DNA of 64,000 nucleotides from Brienomyrus brachyistius (taxonomy: Eukaryota; Chordata; Actinopteri; Osteoglossiformes; Mormyridae): contig NW_026042834.1 of the NCBI RefSeq assembly GCF_023856365.1, forward strand, positions 1 through 64,000, written 5' to 3'. Positions 31,640-43,675 of the stretch are shown here, piece after piece. The stretch's first letter is position 1. Each line of letters opens with the position of its first letter. A program made the position numbers and the translations under genes. The notes under the pieces were generated by a model. That model was not told the origin of the DNA, did no database searches, and saw nothing but the letters and a program-made list of their open reading frames with translations.

Positions 31640-31969
31640 GCAGTGGGCTGAGCATAAAGTCCTGGGTTCCTGCTACAGCGTCTGAGCAGTTGCCTTCGTC
31701 GCCCATAGCTCCTGCGCAGCCGAGCAGCCGCCTCCGCTGCCCCCTGCGGCCCCAGAGCCCGAGCAGCCGCCGCCTGCTTTGCCCGTAGCTCCTGAGCAAG
31801 CCGCCTCCGCTGCCCCCTGCGGCCCCAGAGCCCACGCCCGAGGCGCTCCCTCCGCCTCAAATGACTGTGCCCCCTGGGGCTCTTGTTCCTGGCCCCACTC
31901 CTGTCCCTGACCCAGCTCCAGACTTTCCTGCCCTAGTCCCCGAGGAGGTCCCGGACAGTCTGACCACCG
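31640..31969 (+). mobile_element. Gypsy-type element, proline-rich 3' coding remnant
   Basis: GC-rich, proline/alanine-rich coding-like sequence. The block CCGCTGCCCCCTGCGGCCCC occurs at 31726 and again near 31808, an internal duplication. The same block starts the long proline-rich frame at 52205. It directly precedes an LTR of the same family, as the 3' end of the coding part would. Confidence 0.6.
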
Positions 31970-32208
31970 TGTGTGCCACGCCCCCTGATTATCCACGTGT
32001 GCTTCCCTGATCGTACCCAGCTGTGTCCGATTATTTTCAATCAGTCCTGTCTATTTGAGTTCATGTCTACTAGAGTTCAGTGTCCGTCATTGAAGTCCGT
32101 CTGCGTGAGATGTTTCCTGCACCCCGTGTTCCTAATAAATCCCCGTATCCTGCCTGCCTTGCCTGTTTCCTGCCCGTCCGCCGCTCCCGTTAAATGGCGA
32201 TCGTGACA
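31970..32208 (+). mobile_element. Gypsy-type LTR, 5' end missing
   Basis: GTGTGTGCCACGCCCCCTGA through GGCGATCGTGACA matches the LTR at 13291-13567 but lacks its first 25 bases or so. AATAAA lies near 32135. It is attached to coding sequence at 31640-31969, so it is a 3' LTR, not a solo one. Confidence 0.7.
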
Positions 32209-32680
32209 CAAGGCACACGCACATCAAGTACCAATGCAGCAAATACAGATGAACAATTTAGGAGGAATACTAGTCAAAGGAAGGAAGAAAAGCAGCCCAC
32301 CCTATCTCATGGTCACGGACACAAACATCAGGGAGTGTTATGAAGAAGACATCACACTTAACACCATTGGTTTTATGCAGTGAATTACACCAGAGAGAGT
32401 TTTTACATTCTAGCTGTGTTACGTAACATTCCTCAGCCTTCAGGTTTTTTCCACACAATGCACGACATGCAGGGGTGCCAAACAAAACAGCGGGAACTGC
32501 AGTGTAGCCAATTATTTGTTTCAGTAGTTTTAAGAAAACTAGAACATAAAATGTTTGTTTTACTTAGTCCACAAAAGAGTTTTTACCTATCTTAGTGTAT
32601 TTTACATCACATACACTCTCGGTCCGTTGTGGAGTCCATCCCACTGTAGTTGGAGAATGCTGCCATCAGTCGCTTGTGTA
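32209..32680. other. No gene recognised
   Basis: Short uninformative open frames on both strands and no repeat signature. Confidence 0.35.
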
Positions 32681-33817
32681 GCACTCGCAGGATTTACCAG
32701 GCTCCTGTTTAAACTGATGCATCATGCCCCAGTCCATGCGCAGGAGGACCAGTCTCTGAAGGGCTGTCGCATGGTGAGGCTGTTCTGCCTGGGGTCCAGC
32801 AGGTCACTGGCAATGTCCTTCAACTCACAGTGGGCTTGCGTTCATAGTGGGGTACCGCAGGGTTCGATTTTAGGACCACTATTGTTCCTAATTTACATAA
32901 ATGATATGGATACCAATATATACAGTAAACTGGTGAAATTTGCAGATGACACCAAGGTGGGTGGTGTAGCAGATACTGAATTAGTGGCTCAGCAGCTACA
33001 GCGGGATCTTGATTTAATTAGTGACTGGGCCGATACCTGGCAGATGAAATTTAACGTCGATAAATATAAGGTACTCCATCTAGGGAGCAGAAATATAAAG
33101 TACAGGTATTTCATGGGTGTCCACTGAAATAAAGGTAGCTGATCATGAGAAAGACCTTGGTGTGTATGTTGATGCTTCCATGTCCCATTCTCGCCAGTGT
33201 GGGGAAGCAATAAAAAAGGCCAATAGGATGTTGGGGTATATCTCCAGGTGTGTGGAGTTTAAGTCAAGGGAGGTAATGCTAAGATTATACAATTCCTTGG
33301 TGAGACCTCACCTAGAATATTGTGTGCAGGTTTTGGTCACCATATCTTAAAAAGGACATTGTGGCCTTAGAAAAGGTGCAGCGTAGGGCCACAAAAATGA
33401 TTCCTGGTCTTAGAGGAATGTCATACGAGGAACGGTTACTTGAGCTAAATCTGTTCAGTCTCAAGCAAAGGAGATTGAGGGGGGACATGATCCAGGTATA
33501 TAGATTCTAACAGGTTTGGATGCTGTTCAACCAAATAGTTACTTCAGCATTAGTTTAAATACACGAACTCGTGGCCATAGGTGGAAATTAGCGGGAGAAC
33601 ATTTCAAGCTGGATTTAAGGAAGCACTTCTTTACGCAGCGTGTAGAGTATGGAATAGTCTTCCTGATAATGTAGTGCAAGCTGAATCCTTGGGTTCCTTT
33701 AAATCAGAGCTAGATAAGATTTTAACGACTCTGAGCTATTAGTTTAGTTCTCCCCCAAGCGAGCTTGATGGGCCGAATGGCCTCGTCTCGTTTGTATAGT
33801 TCTTATGTTCTTATGTT
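32681..33817 (+). mobile_element. CR1 LINE, reverse transcriptase and 3' end
   Basis: The plus strand carries SGVPQGSILGPLLFLIYIND, then KLVKFADDTKVGG with the catalytic FADD motif, QLQRDLDLISDWADTWQMKF and, after one frameshift, ISRCVEFKSREVMLRLYNSL and [20 protein letters not shown]. It ends in the CR1 tail GATGGGCCGAATGGCC and TTATGTTCTTATGTTC. It is the best-preserved CR1 in the window but lacks the endonuclease and has at least three frame breaks. Confidence 0.85.
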
Positions 33818-35224
33818 CAACTCCTTCATCTACAGTGTCAGATGAGCAAACCTTATCTCCCCCTTGAGGATTTGGACATACCACATAGGGGCAAGAATTT
33901 CTGCTACCTCGTCCTGCCTGCCTGAGTGTTTCGCCACGGCACTTCTTCACCGAGAAGGAGGTAGAGTCGGGTGCTGAATGGTTATGATCCTCGTCTGCAG
34001 GGGGGAGAGGGGAAGGGGCAGGGGAACCACTGGCTACTCCTCCCTCGGTGGGCATAAGGAGGAAGCTGCTGTTTGGGCAGCAATGCTTGGGCAGGAGCCA
34101 CACAGTTTATTTCTGGGTATCTAATTAGCGGACACCATTAGGTCCCTTCAGGGGCTCACAGACAAACTCATTGACAAAATAGAATTGTCACAGAAAAATT
34201 CTTTGTCACATGCTCAGTCGACATGGACTGTGTGCTATTTACATATTTTTGGCACAAACGAAATCTCATATGCATATCGATGTATCTTTCGCACAAGTGG
34301 ACCTCCATCACTTTAAAGAGGGTAAACTCTGATCAGGAAATTTACGACGTCAGAATAAACGGATTTTTTAACAGAAGTAACTGACATGCCCTAATAAGGA
34401 AATGCATACAATCAGAATACAATATCTGTGGTTTTTAACAGTGGTAACAATCTGATAATGAAAGGAATCAGATCAACATTTCTATAGCATGTAACAGAGC
34501 TTGCTCCCCTCCAGAACTCATTGTTCCAGTAGTTATCTGAAATCATCTGCAGGAGCTATTCTTTTATTTGTATATTAAGCATAATTATTCATGAATATTA
34601 TTGATTATGTTTATTTGTTTAATGTTTTTATTTATTCGTATTTATTGTTTATAATATAATGTTATATAGTATTGCAACACTTGAAACGAGAGGTACTTGC
34701 CTGCCTTAGTGATATTTACTATTGTCTAAGTGTATTCCCACCTGTAGGAGGCAGCAATGGTTGTTATTAAAGGTGCTGAGATTACGCGGCTCAGGGCTGA
34801 AGGTGCAAAGTGAAACAGTCATTGACCGTATTTGCCATGTGTGATGGTGTCTGCATATCGGCCCTTTTGCGCCAAACAAACCAGTTCAAAAGTACTGTGT
34901 GTTAAAATATCATATGAATAAATCCTCTCAAGAACTAAACTCAATATCGTATCCTCATCATTCAACGCGTCTGACTTTTGCACCTCTTACCACAAGGCAG
35001 TGGATTACATGGGGAAATTACAAACAAGGAGAATTTAATCTGTTTTTCCTCTACATTGTCGTTATTCAGAATATTACAGACTATGAACAAAAACGGACAA
35101 TGTAAGAAAATAAAAAAATGTGTATGACAGAAAGCTAGAGTATTTTTGCAATGGTGAGCACTAGCTGGTTTATGTACTAGCTCACACTCAAGAAACAGCA
35201 TAAATGCTACTCATACACAGTTGG
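33818..35224. other. No gene recognised
   Basis: A minus frame of 119 codons (33744-34103) partly overlaps the CR1 tail and has no known domain. The rest is AT-rich without repeat signatures. Confidence 0.35.
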
Positions 35225-35440
35225 GGGGCAGGGGTCAGTCCTTGTGCCTGTAATGAGGTCACCAGTTGAAACTAACCCAGCCTCAGCACGTCTGTGGGTC
35301 CTTGAGCAAGGCCCTTAACCCCCAGCTCCCTGGGCGCCCCAACAGGTAGCTGCACTTCGCGGACAACTTACTCCACAAAGAGTAAGTTGAGGGAGACATA
35401 AAAAACACAATTTCCCCACGGGGATTAATAAAGTCCATCC
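35225..35440 (+). mobile_element. tRNA-derived SINE (family B)
   Basis: Carries GGGTCCTTGAGCAAGGCCCT, TAACCCCCAGCTCCCTGGGC, CTTCGCGGACAACTTACTCC and CAATTTCCCCACGGGGATTA, then AATAAAGT. It shares order and 3' end with 18640-18850 and is better preserved in the middle. Confidence 0.65.
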
Positions 35441-37340
35441 ATCTATGGAATATTATTTAGCACTATATAACGCAGAATATAAGAATTACGATTTTATAAA
35501 AAGTATGCCAAATATCCATGATATAATCATTACAATGTAAACATTATAATGTAATCAACACAATGGAAACCAACTGAGTATGTATTTGCACCTTTTGTTA
35601 GTCTGAGTTTCTGTTAGCTACTTTGTTAGTCCTGAATCTATGAATATTCACATTTTTATCGCGTATATTTTATCACTATGTAAAAGGACAAATATATTAT
35701 CAACCTTTTAGTGAGACAATGTGTAAACGGCTGAAACTACCAAGGTTTACTACTGAAGGAAGGGATTCACCTGAGTTCACCAAAAGTTCATGGCTGAGTA
35801 TTTTTAAAAAACCAAGTGGAGCTGCTCGCGCCACTATTATGTTCAACCGAGAGGCCAAACGGTAAAAGAAATGACTGTCAAACTTATCACCTAGGGGTAA
35901 ATATAAATCTATACAAATATCACCTGCATGCACATTACTTCTTTTACAATAACCAACTCCTGATCCATACTGTTAGTCGTGAAAAAAATAACTATTGTGT
36001 ACATAGAGGCCCTGTGTAAAAAGATAACTGCCAAGGAAAAGATCAAAAACATTTATTTCAAGGATTCAAAGTTTTTATGGTCATGTACAGTGTACAGTGC
36101 AGTTCTTATTTGATTAACTTGAATGTCTTCACAGACAAGACGATTAAACAAATAAAGCAGCGCAACATTACAGTAACTAACAACAAACAAAGCTCACGAG
36201 TACTATTACAATATTCATATCATTTATTTAAATTTAATTTTACCAAGTAAATTAATTGAAAAGCAGTTACCGCTTTACCTGCTTCTCGGGAGAAATAGCA
36301 GATATACAAACGTCATGTATGTAACTAAAATCTTAAGCCAATAAGGGCAAAGTTGTGTCGTAATGGAGGCGGATCCAGCCTGTGCAGCCTGCTAAGAGGT
36401 GCTGCCTGATGTGTCTTGCTCTCGCGGAGTTTTGGTACCATGTGACATGGTGACGTAATGCAACGGGCGATAAAAAATATAACCATGATGCATTGCGTCA
36501 GGACCAGAATGCATTGCTTTAAGCTAGCGCTGTATGTGGGTGCATGAAGTGGAAAGCATCCCAATAATAAACATAACATTTTTTTAAAAATGTTTTCTTC
36601 ACCGGTGCAGTGAATTTAAATAAAGAGCTATGATGGTGCTGCAAATGGCTTTGCATAGTAGTTAGTAGTAGCATTAGCCGCTGTGTGCGGCATTAGCTTT
36701 CTACAGTCCTTACAGATGGTTCGTGTTTTGTCTGTCTCCCTTTCGCCATTTATATTTTCCGCCGGGCACCCGAAATGCTGACACACAAAAGATTCAAAAG
36801 TGTCTGGGGTATCTACTATAGTAATTTAGTCAGATGCCGACATATTTACAGCAGCTCATTTGCAGCGCATTCGTGAAACGGCTTTTCGCTCCAACGAGAA
36901 ATCTCGTCATGTTGTAATATCGCGAGATCTCGTGACACGCGTTTCACTCCCACTTCTTAGTAACAGTCATGATTTGATAAAGTGACAACCTGCGTAATAA
37001 TTGGTAATACATAGAGTTTGCTATTGTTCAGGCTAGCAGACTGTTATGGCTTGAGGTTAATGGTGCCTGTTACTTGTGAATTTTCACATTTGCAGGGATC
37101 TTCTGCCTCGTGAACGTGAAACGGGTAATTATGCTAAAAGAAGAAAAAAGCAGAACTGCAATGTGTGTAAGGCTGGTGCTGATTTTTCAGTCTGAACACA
37201 GTAAAATTTATACAAATTACCTGTATTCAAACTTGTATTCTTTATATAGTTTGGTTAATTACTATTTAAAAGTTTTATCTGCGCTCCATTGTATAACTTA
37301 TATTGGAGACTTGTATGTACTTTTCGATTGGAAATGGTTA
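35441..37340. other. Mostly unassigned; LINE tail near 36058-36190
   Basis: 36060-36110 (TCAAGGATTCAAAGTTTTTA, GGTCATGTACAGTG) resembles a reverse-oriented fish LINE 3' end. 36880-36950 has several CGAGATCTCG-like palindromic motifs. No gene is recognised; the frame at 37110-37466 runs into the MITE at 37349. Confidence 0.35.
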
Positions 37341-37348
37341 GCTGTATA

Positions 37349-37493
37349 CAGGGGCGCCGCTAAGGGGGGGGAAAGTTGGGACAATTCTAAGGGCCCACGC
37401 CCTTTAGGGGCCCCCAGAGATCTGAATGGGTGTGATAGGGGGGCCCAACCTCATATTTTGTCATAGGGCCCAAAATTGCTAGCGGCGCCCCTG
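37349..37493. mobile_element. hAT-type MITE, perfect ends and 8-bp duplication
   Basis: The 145-bp element has perfect 14-bp inverted ends, CAGGGGCGCCGCTA and TAGCGGCGCCCCTG. The perfect target duplication GCTGTATA lies at 37341-37348 and 37494-37501. It has no coding capacity. The GC-rich interior stands out from its AT-rich surroundings. Confidence 0.93.
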
Positions 37494-37501
37494 GCTGTAT
37501 A

Positions 37502-39344
37502 TACTTTGAATATTTTTATGATTAATTTCTTTGTTTATTTAATTTGGCAACAGATCTGCACTTTTAGCAGTATTGCTGTCAATTTTTGTGAAAGTTGTTA
37601 CTAAATAAAACAAAAGAAGCAGACTTGTGTAAATCCTATATTGGTCGTGTATTCTTCCTGTAGCGTAGTGACAGCTTTTTGTACGGAAGCCGTGAACGGC
37701 TGTGCTTGCAAATATATTTTCTTCTGAATAATTAGAAGGATAAGCATATTTTGTCGCCGCCGCGAGATAGTCATGCCATACACAGCTCTGCTCGTTTTTG
37801 TACTGTAACCGTGTTACTTAATTTGCGAATCCATGAATTTAACGTTGACATTAAGTCAACATTGACATTGACAACGTTGACATTAAGTGTTTGCACCTAT
37901 CTAGTGTTTTACCGTGAAGGGCATGTTATATCTTGTCTCTAAGTCGCACTATGGTCCAGGGGAATGCTATGTCATATTAGAACATGTGTCGATGATGTTG
38001 ATGTGGCAATATAAATATTTTAGAATACTGTCAGTTTTAGTTTCAGAAATCCATCATTTGAGAAAAAAGGCCAGTCACGACAAATATATATGGAATATAA
38101 CAACAGAGGTTAGCTGTATTTGTTTAAGTGTAAAGATGCACATAGAAACATGCATGAGCTCATCTGAGAATAAACTGAATGCAATGAAGATTTGTGACTC
38201 CTGCTGGAAAATGCGAATAGTGGCAGGGTCTTCAAGCAGTACATTTGTCTGAGAGTCAGTTAATATTAGGAAAGGCACCGTTTTTTTTTCAATGGCGCTA
38301 ATTATCAAGAAGGAAATGGAGTACCCCAGTACCTGGTTTACGGGCACTGGAAGCTCCAGTATCAGTCAGACTTTCATGTAAGTATATGTGTGTTTAATGA
38401 CTTGTGCATGTTTCATCTTTACCAGGGGCAGAGGGGAAACTCAATAAATAGCCTTCTCTCACACTTCCAGGCCTGCAGAACTGAGCATGTCCCCTGGTTT
38501 TGTGCATATGTCTGTAGGCTTTGAGTTTTTCCTATGGGGGCTTCAATTTCCTCCCAGAGTACAAATACGTGCAGATCAGTTGCATTGGGGAGTCCATACT
38601 GTGATGCTGAGTGGGTGTAGGAGGAGATTGAGAGATGAAACTCCGGATGATTTACTCCCTCGGCTAACTAACCAGAACAGGATCGTACCAATACCAAAAT
38701 GATAAGTTTATAAATGTTTTTCACTACCCTGATTCATTCAGTTATTTCTGTTTGTTAATTCCATCCCCCAAGCAAATGCATAAATAAACAAACAAATATT
38801 CAGGGGGAATGTGTCATAGGTGATAGAATCAGTGGATGAATCTAAAGAAAAAAAGTAATGATTTCTTTCTCTCCAAAACACAATGCACAAAACTCTTAAG
38901 TTAGGTAAGACATTGAAATTTTATGACAGTAGCATGATGCAGAGGAACAACAGAAGGAAAAATCTAACTAAACCTGAGTCAACTAGGACTAATTACACTA
39001 AATTAAGTGGAACACACAAAATACCTAAAACAACTTAATAAACAAGCAAGAAATATTACATTTGATTAACTATACTGATGCCTGAGGGAAGTTCTTGTGC
39101 ATAATGCAGCAAGTATATACAGCTGCAGAGACACTACACATAGTGCAAATAAATTAAAAAGTATACAGTACACACACTGATTCCTGAAAAATCTAAATAC
39201 CATGGAATACTAATGAAATACTGATGATGATGATAATAATAGAAATAATAATGAATTAGTTTAGGGTATTATGCAATTGACATGTACAATTAAAAAAGAA
39301 ATTGCACCAGACATTTCCTGTGGCAAAGAAGGGTTGCTTTGTGC
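37502..39344. other. No gene recognised
   Basis: The open frames at 37914-38252 (plus, 112 codons) and 38075-38347 (minus, 90 codons) overlap each other and match nothing I know. ATTGACAACGTTGACATTAA-like repeats lie at 37840-37890. The region is otherwise plain AT-rich sequence. Confidence 0.35.
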
Positions 39345-39565
39345 CACATTACTCAAGTCAATTCACTTTATTTTGTATAGTACATTTTCATAGCCTTACA
39401 TTGTCTCAAAGCACTTTACTTTGTCCCTGCCCAATTGTCCCAGTGAGCAAGATCTAGCCTGAAAAATTAGAAAGCGACATTGGCAAGGATAAACTCAGTC
39501 ATAGTAAGAAACCTTTGGAGGAACCAGAGTGAAAGGGGGAGCCCATCCTCCACAGGTCAGAAGTC
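39345..39565 (-). mobile_element. L2-clade LINE 3' tail
   Basis: Reverse orientation of the tail described at 2960-3168: CAATTCACTTTATTTTGTAT, TTGTCTCAAAGCACTTTACT, GGCAAGGATAAACTCAG, AGAAACCTTTGGAGGAACC and GGGGGAGCCCATCCTCC. It has no coding part. Confidence 0.65.
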
Positions 39566-39940
39566 ACGTTAACAAAGTCCTGATTTATATGGTTTATATG
39601 GTTCAATTAGTTAAGTCCGGATGTAAATACAGAATAACTGGCAGCAGGGCACACAGGAAAGACGTAAACAGGCAGGAGGGCAGGCAGGAGGGTGGCACAG
39701 GCAGGACGTAATGGGCAGGAGGGCGGGCAGGCAGGGCAGCACAGGCAGCCAGAACTGTTTTGCCACTGCAGTTTGTTTTACAATTTCATCTGCATTTGTT
39801 CCCCCAAGGTATAACAGCAGCTAATTTATGAACATGCTGCTTTTCAGAAAAGAAGTTTAATTTCCAGGAGCATGACCAGTGCATACATTTAGTGTTGATG
39901 GTTCTTTGTAAAATGGATGTTCTGTACTTTTATTGATCTG

Positions 39941-39990
39941 TCCATCCATCCATCCATCCATCCATCCATCCATCCATCCATTCATCCATT
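39941..39990. repeat. (TCCA)n microsatellite
   Basis: About twelve TCCA units. It is probably the remnant tail of a SINE, though no SINE body adjoins it. Confidence 0.85.
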
Positions 39991-40076
39991 TTCTAACTAC
40001 TTCTGATGAAGTTCCGGGTTATGAGGTATCCTGAAGCCCAGGCAATATGGGACAAACACACACATGCACACACATA

Positions 40077-40340
40077 GGGTATACCTATCCTTATGGGGCC
40101 CGCTCATTGACTTCTATTGGATAAATGCTAACGCTAACTATGACAATCTTAACCCCCACCCTGCCCTAACCATAACCATAAGTAACCAAGCAAAATAAAA
40201 GAGGTTTTGCATTTTTAGTTTTTCCACAGCAGTCACAGATTTTTATAAAATAGAGTTTTCCTGGTTTTCAGTTTCGTGGTCCCCATAAGGGAAAAAAAAA
40301 ACAGGTATTTATCACGCTATGGGGTAGGATAGGTATACCC
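40077..40340. mobile_element. MITE with GGGTATACCTATCC ends
   Basis: Inverted ends GGGTATACCTATCCT at 40077 and AGGATAGGTATACCC ending at 40340 enclose 264 bp without coding capacity. The interior includes CTAACCATAACCATAAGTAA. The target duplication is not clear. The superfamily is not assigned. Confidence 0.7.
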
Positions 40341-40479
40341 GCTCGCACACACACACACAGACATGCACACAAATGGATAGATCACCACAGTTACTATGGA
40401 TGTCGATCCTGCAATAATGAGACAGAACTATCATACTTAACAGGATCATATCCCTAGTTCTACATATGCATAATTATAT

Positions 40480-40640
40480 TTAAAAAAGATCCCACGCACC
40501 TAGCACATGAGATGTTTGAACTTCTGCCCTCTGGTAAACGTTACCGCAGTATGCATTGCAGAACAACCAGATTTAATAAGAGCTTCTAACCCCAAAGCCA
40601 TCAGAATACTAAATGCTAATGAACATACGTTTATGTGAAA
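40480..40640 (+). mobile_element. LINE RT C-terminal scrap
   Basis: The plus frame reads FELLPSGKRYRSMHCRTTRF then NKSF, the C-terminal block of a Rex/L2-like LINE (LLPSG.RYRS). It ends shortly after. Confidence 0.5.
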
Positions 40641-40735
40641 CCCTACTCTCTCTTACTCTCTGTGCACTTTATTACCACAACTGGTATTAAGTTTACTTTT
40701 TATTTATACAGTATAGTGCAATAATATAATCACGA

Positions 40736-40876
40736 TTTGTGTGTGAGTGTGCCCTGTGATGGGCTGCCCCCCATCCTGGATTGTTCCCTGCCTCGTGCCC
40801 ATTCCACATTCCGGGATAGGTTCCGGACCACCCGCGACCCAGTAGGATAAGCAGTTTGGAAAATGGATGGATGGAT
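40736..40876 (+). mobile_element. SINE family A, 3' fragment
   Basis: TGTGTGAGTGTGCCCTGTGA through GGAAAATGGATGGATGG. Only the 3' 40% is present. It abuts the composite segment that follows. Confidence 0.8.
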
Positions 40877-41085
40877 ATAACTAACATAAGACAGACATTA
40901 CACCTAACAAACAATAAACACGAAATAAAGGAGTGGATACAAAAAAAATGTAATGCAATGACCAGATTTAACACCTGGATTATGTCCCCCCTTAGTCTCC
41001 TTTGCTCGAGGCTAAACAGATTCAGCTCAGCTAACCTCTCCTCATTAAACATTCCTCTAAGACCAGGAATCATTCTCCCAGCCAA
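40877..41085 (-). mobile_element. Composite: segment shared with 44757-44850 joined to CR1 scrap
   Basis: 40877-40970 is nearly the same as 44757-44850 (ATAACTAACATAAGACAGAC onward). From about 40972 it switches to CR1 sequence matching 46199-46310 in the same orientation, encoding LAELNLFSLEQRRLRGD on the minus strand. The simplest reading is a duplicated copy of the 44.7-46.3 kb region with an internal deletion. Confidence 0.65.
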
Positions 41086-41861
41086 GCAAGCCTGAGTCCG
41101 GCTTCCACTCCCCCGATCCCCAGCAATGTTAACTTGGAAGGGCGTATTCTGTATGCACAACTGAGACAACCCAGGTGGAGCTTATCGGCTGGCAAAATTG
41201 CCTTCAGGTATCACCCACCCTAGTGAGAGTCCAAGCTAGGGCCGTTCTCAGAACTCACCCTAAACGAAGTCCTGCTCAAAAGTTGTAATGACCGCCTGAG
41301 GTACCTGTCAGCCTTGCCCGTAATGAGTCAGTGGGTGTAGCCGGGCTGACACGCTTTTGGGCATCCAATTGCTGAGAACTCCCCTTCGGTTCTGACAAAC
41401 TGTACGATCACAAGCAGTGACAGCAGAGCCACAGACAAGCTCAACCAACAGAGAGCGAATGGTAAGCACCCAGCACCCGAAGGGCTCAACTGATCACATC
41501 CAAACGACTTCCTGATGGGATTGTGTACGTAACTGGTTTACTGTTGTTAATAGTGGTTGAACTTCTATGCAAGTCCCCTTGTTGGGGGAGATGGAATGAA
41601 TGAAAGCATAAGGTGAAATAAAACCTAAAATAAATCAAAAAGGTTAAACGGGAATCAAACCAAATGAATTGTGTTTCTTATTCAATTGTAAACATCAATT
41701 AGTTATGCAACAATAACCTAATTGGATGTTAATGTATTGTGATCAAACTGATTTAGTCTGTGAAGTTGATTCCTGCTTTCAGGCAAGAACCTGTGTGTCC
41801 AATTATGCGTGTTGTATCACCGCAGTTGACCACCAGAGACCCAACTCAGATGTTGTTAACC
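41086..41861. other. No gene recognised
   Basis: Possible non-coding retroelement sequence (41100-41520), but no ends or motifs support it. An open frame at 41726-41944 runs into the minisatellite. Confidence 0.3.
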
Positions 41862-43675
41862 TACTATGGCGGACCACTAGAGGTGCAATTTCAATGGAGT
41901 GGCACTGCTATGGCTTGCCACTAGAAGCGCAATTTCAAAATTGAGTGGTAGTTCTATGCCTGACCACTAGAAGCGCAATTTCGAAATGGAGTGGTAGTTC
42001 TATGCCTGACCACCGGGGGCGCAATATCGAAATGGAGTTGTAGTTCTATGCCTGACCACTGGAGGCGCGATTTTGAAATGGAGTGGTAGTTCTATGCCTG
42101 ACCACTGGAGGCGCAATTTCGAACTGGAGTGGTAGTTCTATGCCTGACCACCGGGGGCGCAATATCGAAATGGAGTGGTACTTCTATGCCTGACCACCGG
42201 GGGCACAATATCGAAATGGAGTGGTAGTTCTATGCCTGACCACCGGGGGCGCAATTTCGAAATGGAGTGGTAGTTCTATGCCTGACCACTAGAGGCACGA
42301 TTTCGAAATGGAATAGTAGTTCTATGCCTGACCACTAGAGGCGCGATTTCGAAATGGAGTAGTAGTTCTATGGCTTGTCACTAGAAGCGCAATTTCAAAA
42401 TTGAGTGGTAGTTCTATGCCTGACCACTAGAAGCGCAATTTCGAAATGGAGTGGTAGTTCTATGCCTGACCACCGGGGGCGCAATATCGAAATGGAGTGG
42501 TAGTTCTATGCCTGACCACTAGAGGCGCGATTTCGAAATGGAGTAGTACTTCTATGGCTTGCCACTAGAAGCGCAATTTCAAAATTGAGTGGTAGTTCTA
42601 TGCCTGACCACTAGAAGCCCAATTTCGAAATGGAGTGGTAGTTCTATGCCTGACCACCGGGGGCGCAATATCGAAATGGAGTGGTAGTTCTATGCCTGAC
42701 CACTAGAGGCGCGATTTCGAAATGGAGTGGTAGTTCTATGCCTGACCACTAGAGGCGCAATTTCGAACTGGAGTGGTAGTTCTATGCCTGACCACCGGGG
42801 GCGCAATATCGAAATGGAGTGGTAGTTCTATGCCTGACCACCGGGGGCGCAATATCAAAATGGAGTGGTAGTTCTATGCCTGGCCACTAGAGGCGCAATA
42901 TCGAAATTGAGTGGTAGTTCTATGCCGGGCCACTAGAGGCGCAATTTCGAAATGGAGTGGTAGTTCTATGCCTGACCACTAGAGGCACGATTTCGAAATG
43001 GAATAGTAGTTCTATGCCTGACCACTAGAGGCGCGATTTCGAAATGGAGTAGTAGTTCTATGGCTTGTCACTAGAAGCGCAATTTCAAAATTGAGTGGTA
43101 GTTCTATGCCTGACCACTAGAAGCGCAATTTCGAAATGAAGTGGTAGTTCTATGCCTGACCACCGGGGGCGCAATATCGAAATGGAGTGGTAGTTCTATG
43201 CCTGACCACTAGAGGCGCGATTTCGAAATGGAGTAGTACTTCTATGGCTTGCCACTAGAAGCGCAATTTCAAAATTGAGTGGTAGTTCTATGCCTGACCA
43301 CTAGAAGCCCAATTTCGAAATGGAGTGGTAGTTCTATGCCTGACCACCGGGGGCGCAATATCGAAATGGAGTGGTAGTTCTATGCCTGACCACTAGAAGC
43401 GCGATTTCGAAATGGAGTGGTAGTTCTATGCCTGACCACTAGAGGCGCAATTTCGAACTGGAGTGGTAGTTCTATGCCTGACCACCGGGGGCGCAATATC
43501 GAAATGGAGTGGTAGTTCTATGCCTGACCACCGGGGGCGCAATATCAAAATGGAGTGGTAGTTCTATGCCTGGCCACTAGAGGCGCAATATCGAAATTGA
43601 GTGGTAGTTCTATGCCTGGCCACTAGAGGCGCAATTTCGAAATGGAGTGGTAGTTCTATGCCTGACCACTAGAGG
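41862..43675. repeat. 46-bp minisatellite with 690-bp higher-order copies
   Basis: About 39 tandem units of exactly 46 bp. A typical unit runs TAGTTCTATGCCTGACCACT, AGAGGCGCGATTTCGAAATG, GAGTGG. Variants (CCGGGGGCGCAATATCG, CTAGAAGCGCAATTTC, GGCTTGCCACTAG) recur in a fixed order, so 15 units form a 690-bp higher-order unit. 42291-42980 and 42981-43670 are two such copies that differ at only a few bases. The leftmost ten or so units are less ordered. Each unit has a TTTCGAAA palindrome core. No coding role is seen. Confidence 0.95.

Noticed and set aside
41862..43675. CRISPR-like array
   Set aside because: Units are contiguous with no unique spacers, and the genome is that of a vertebrate.
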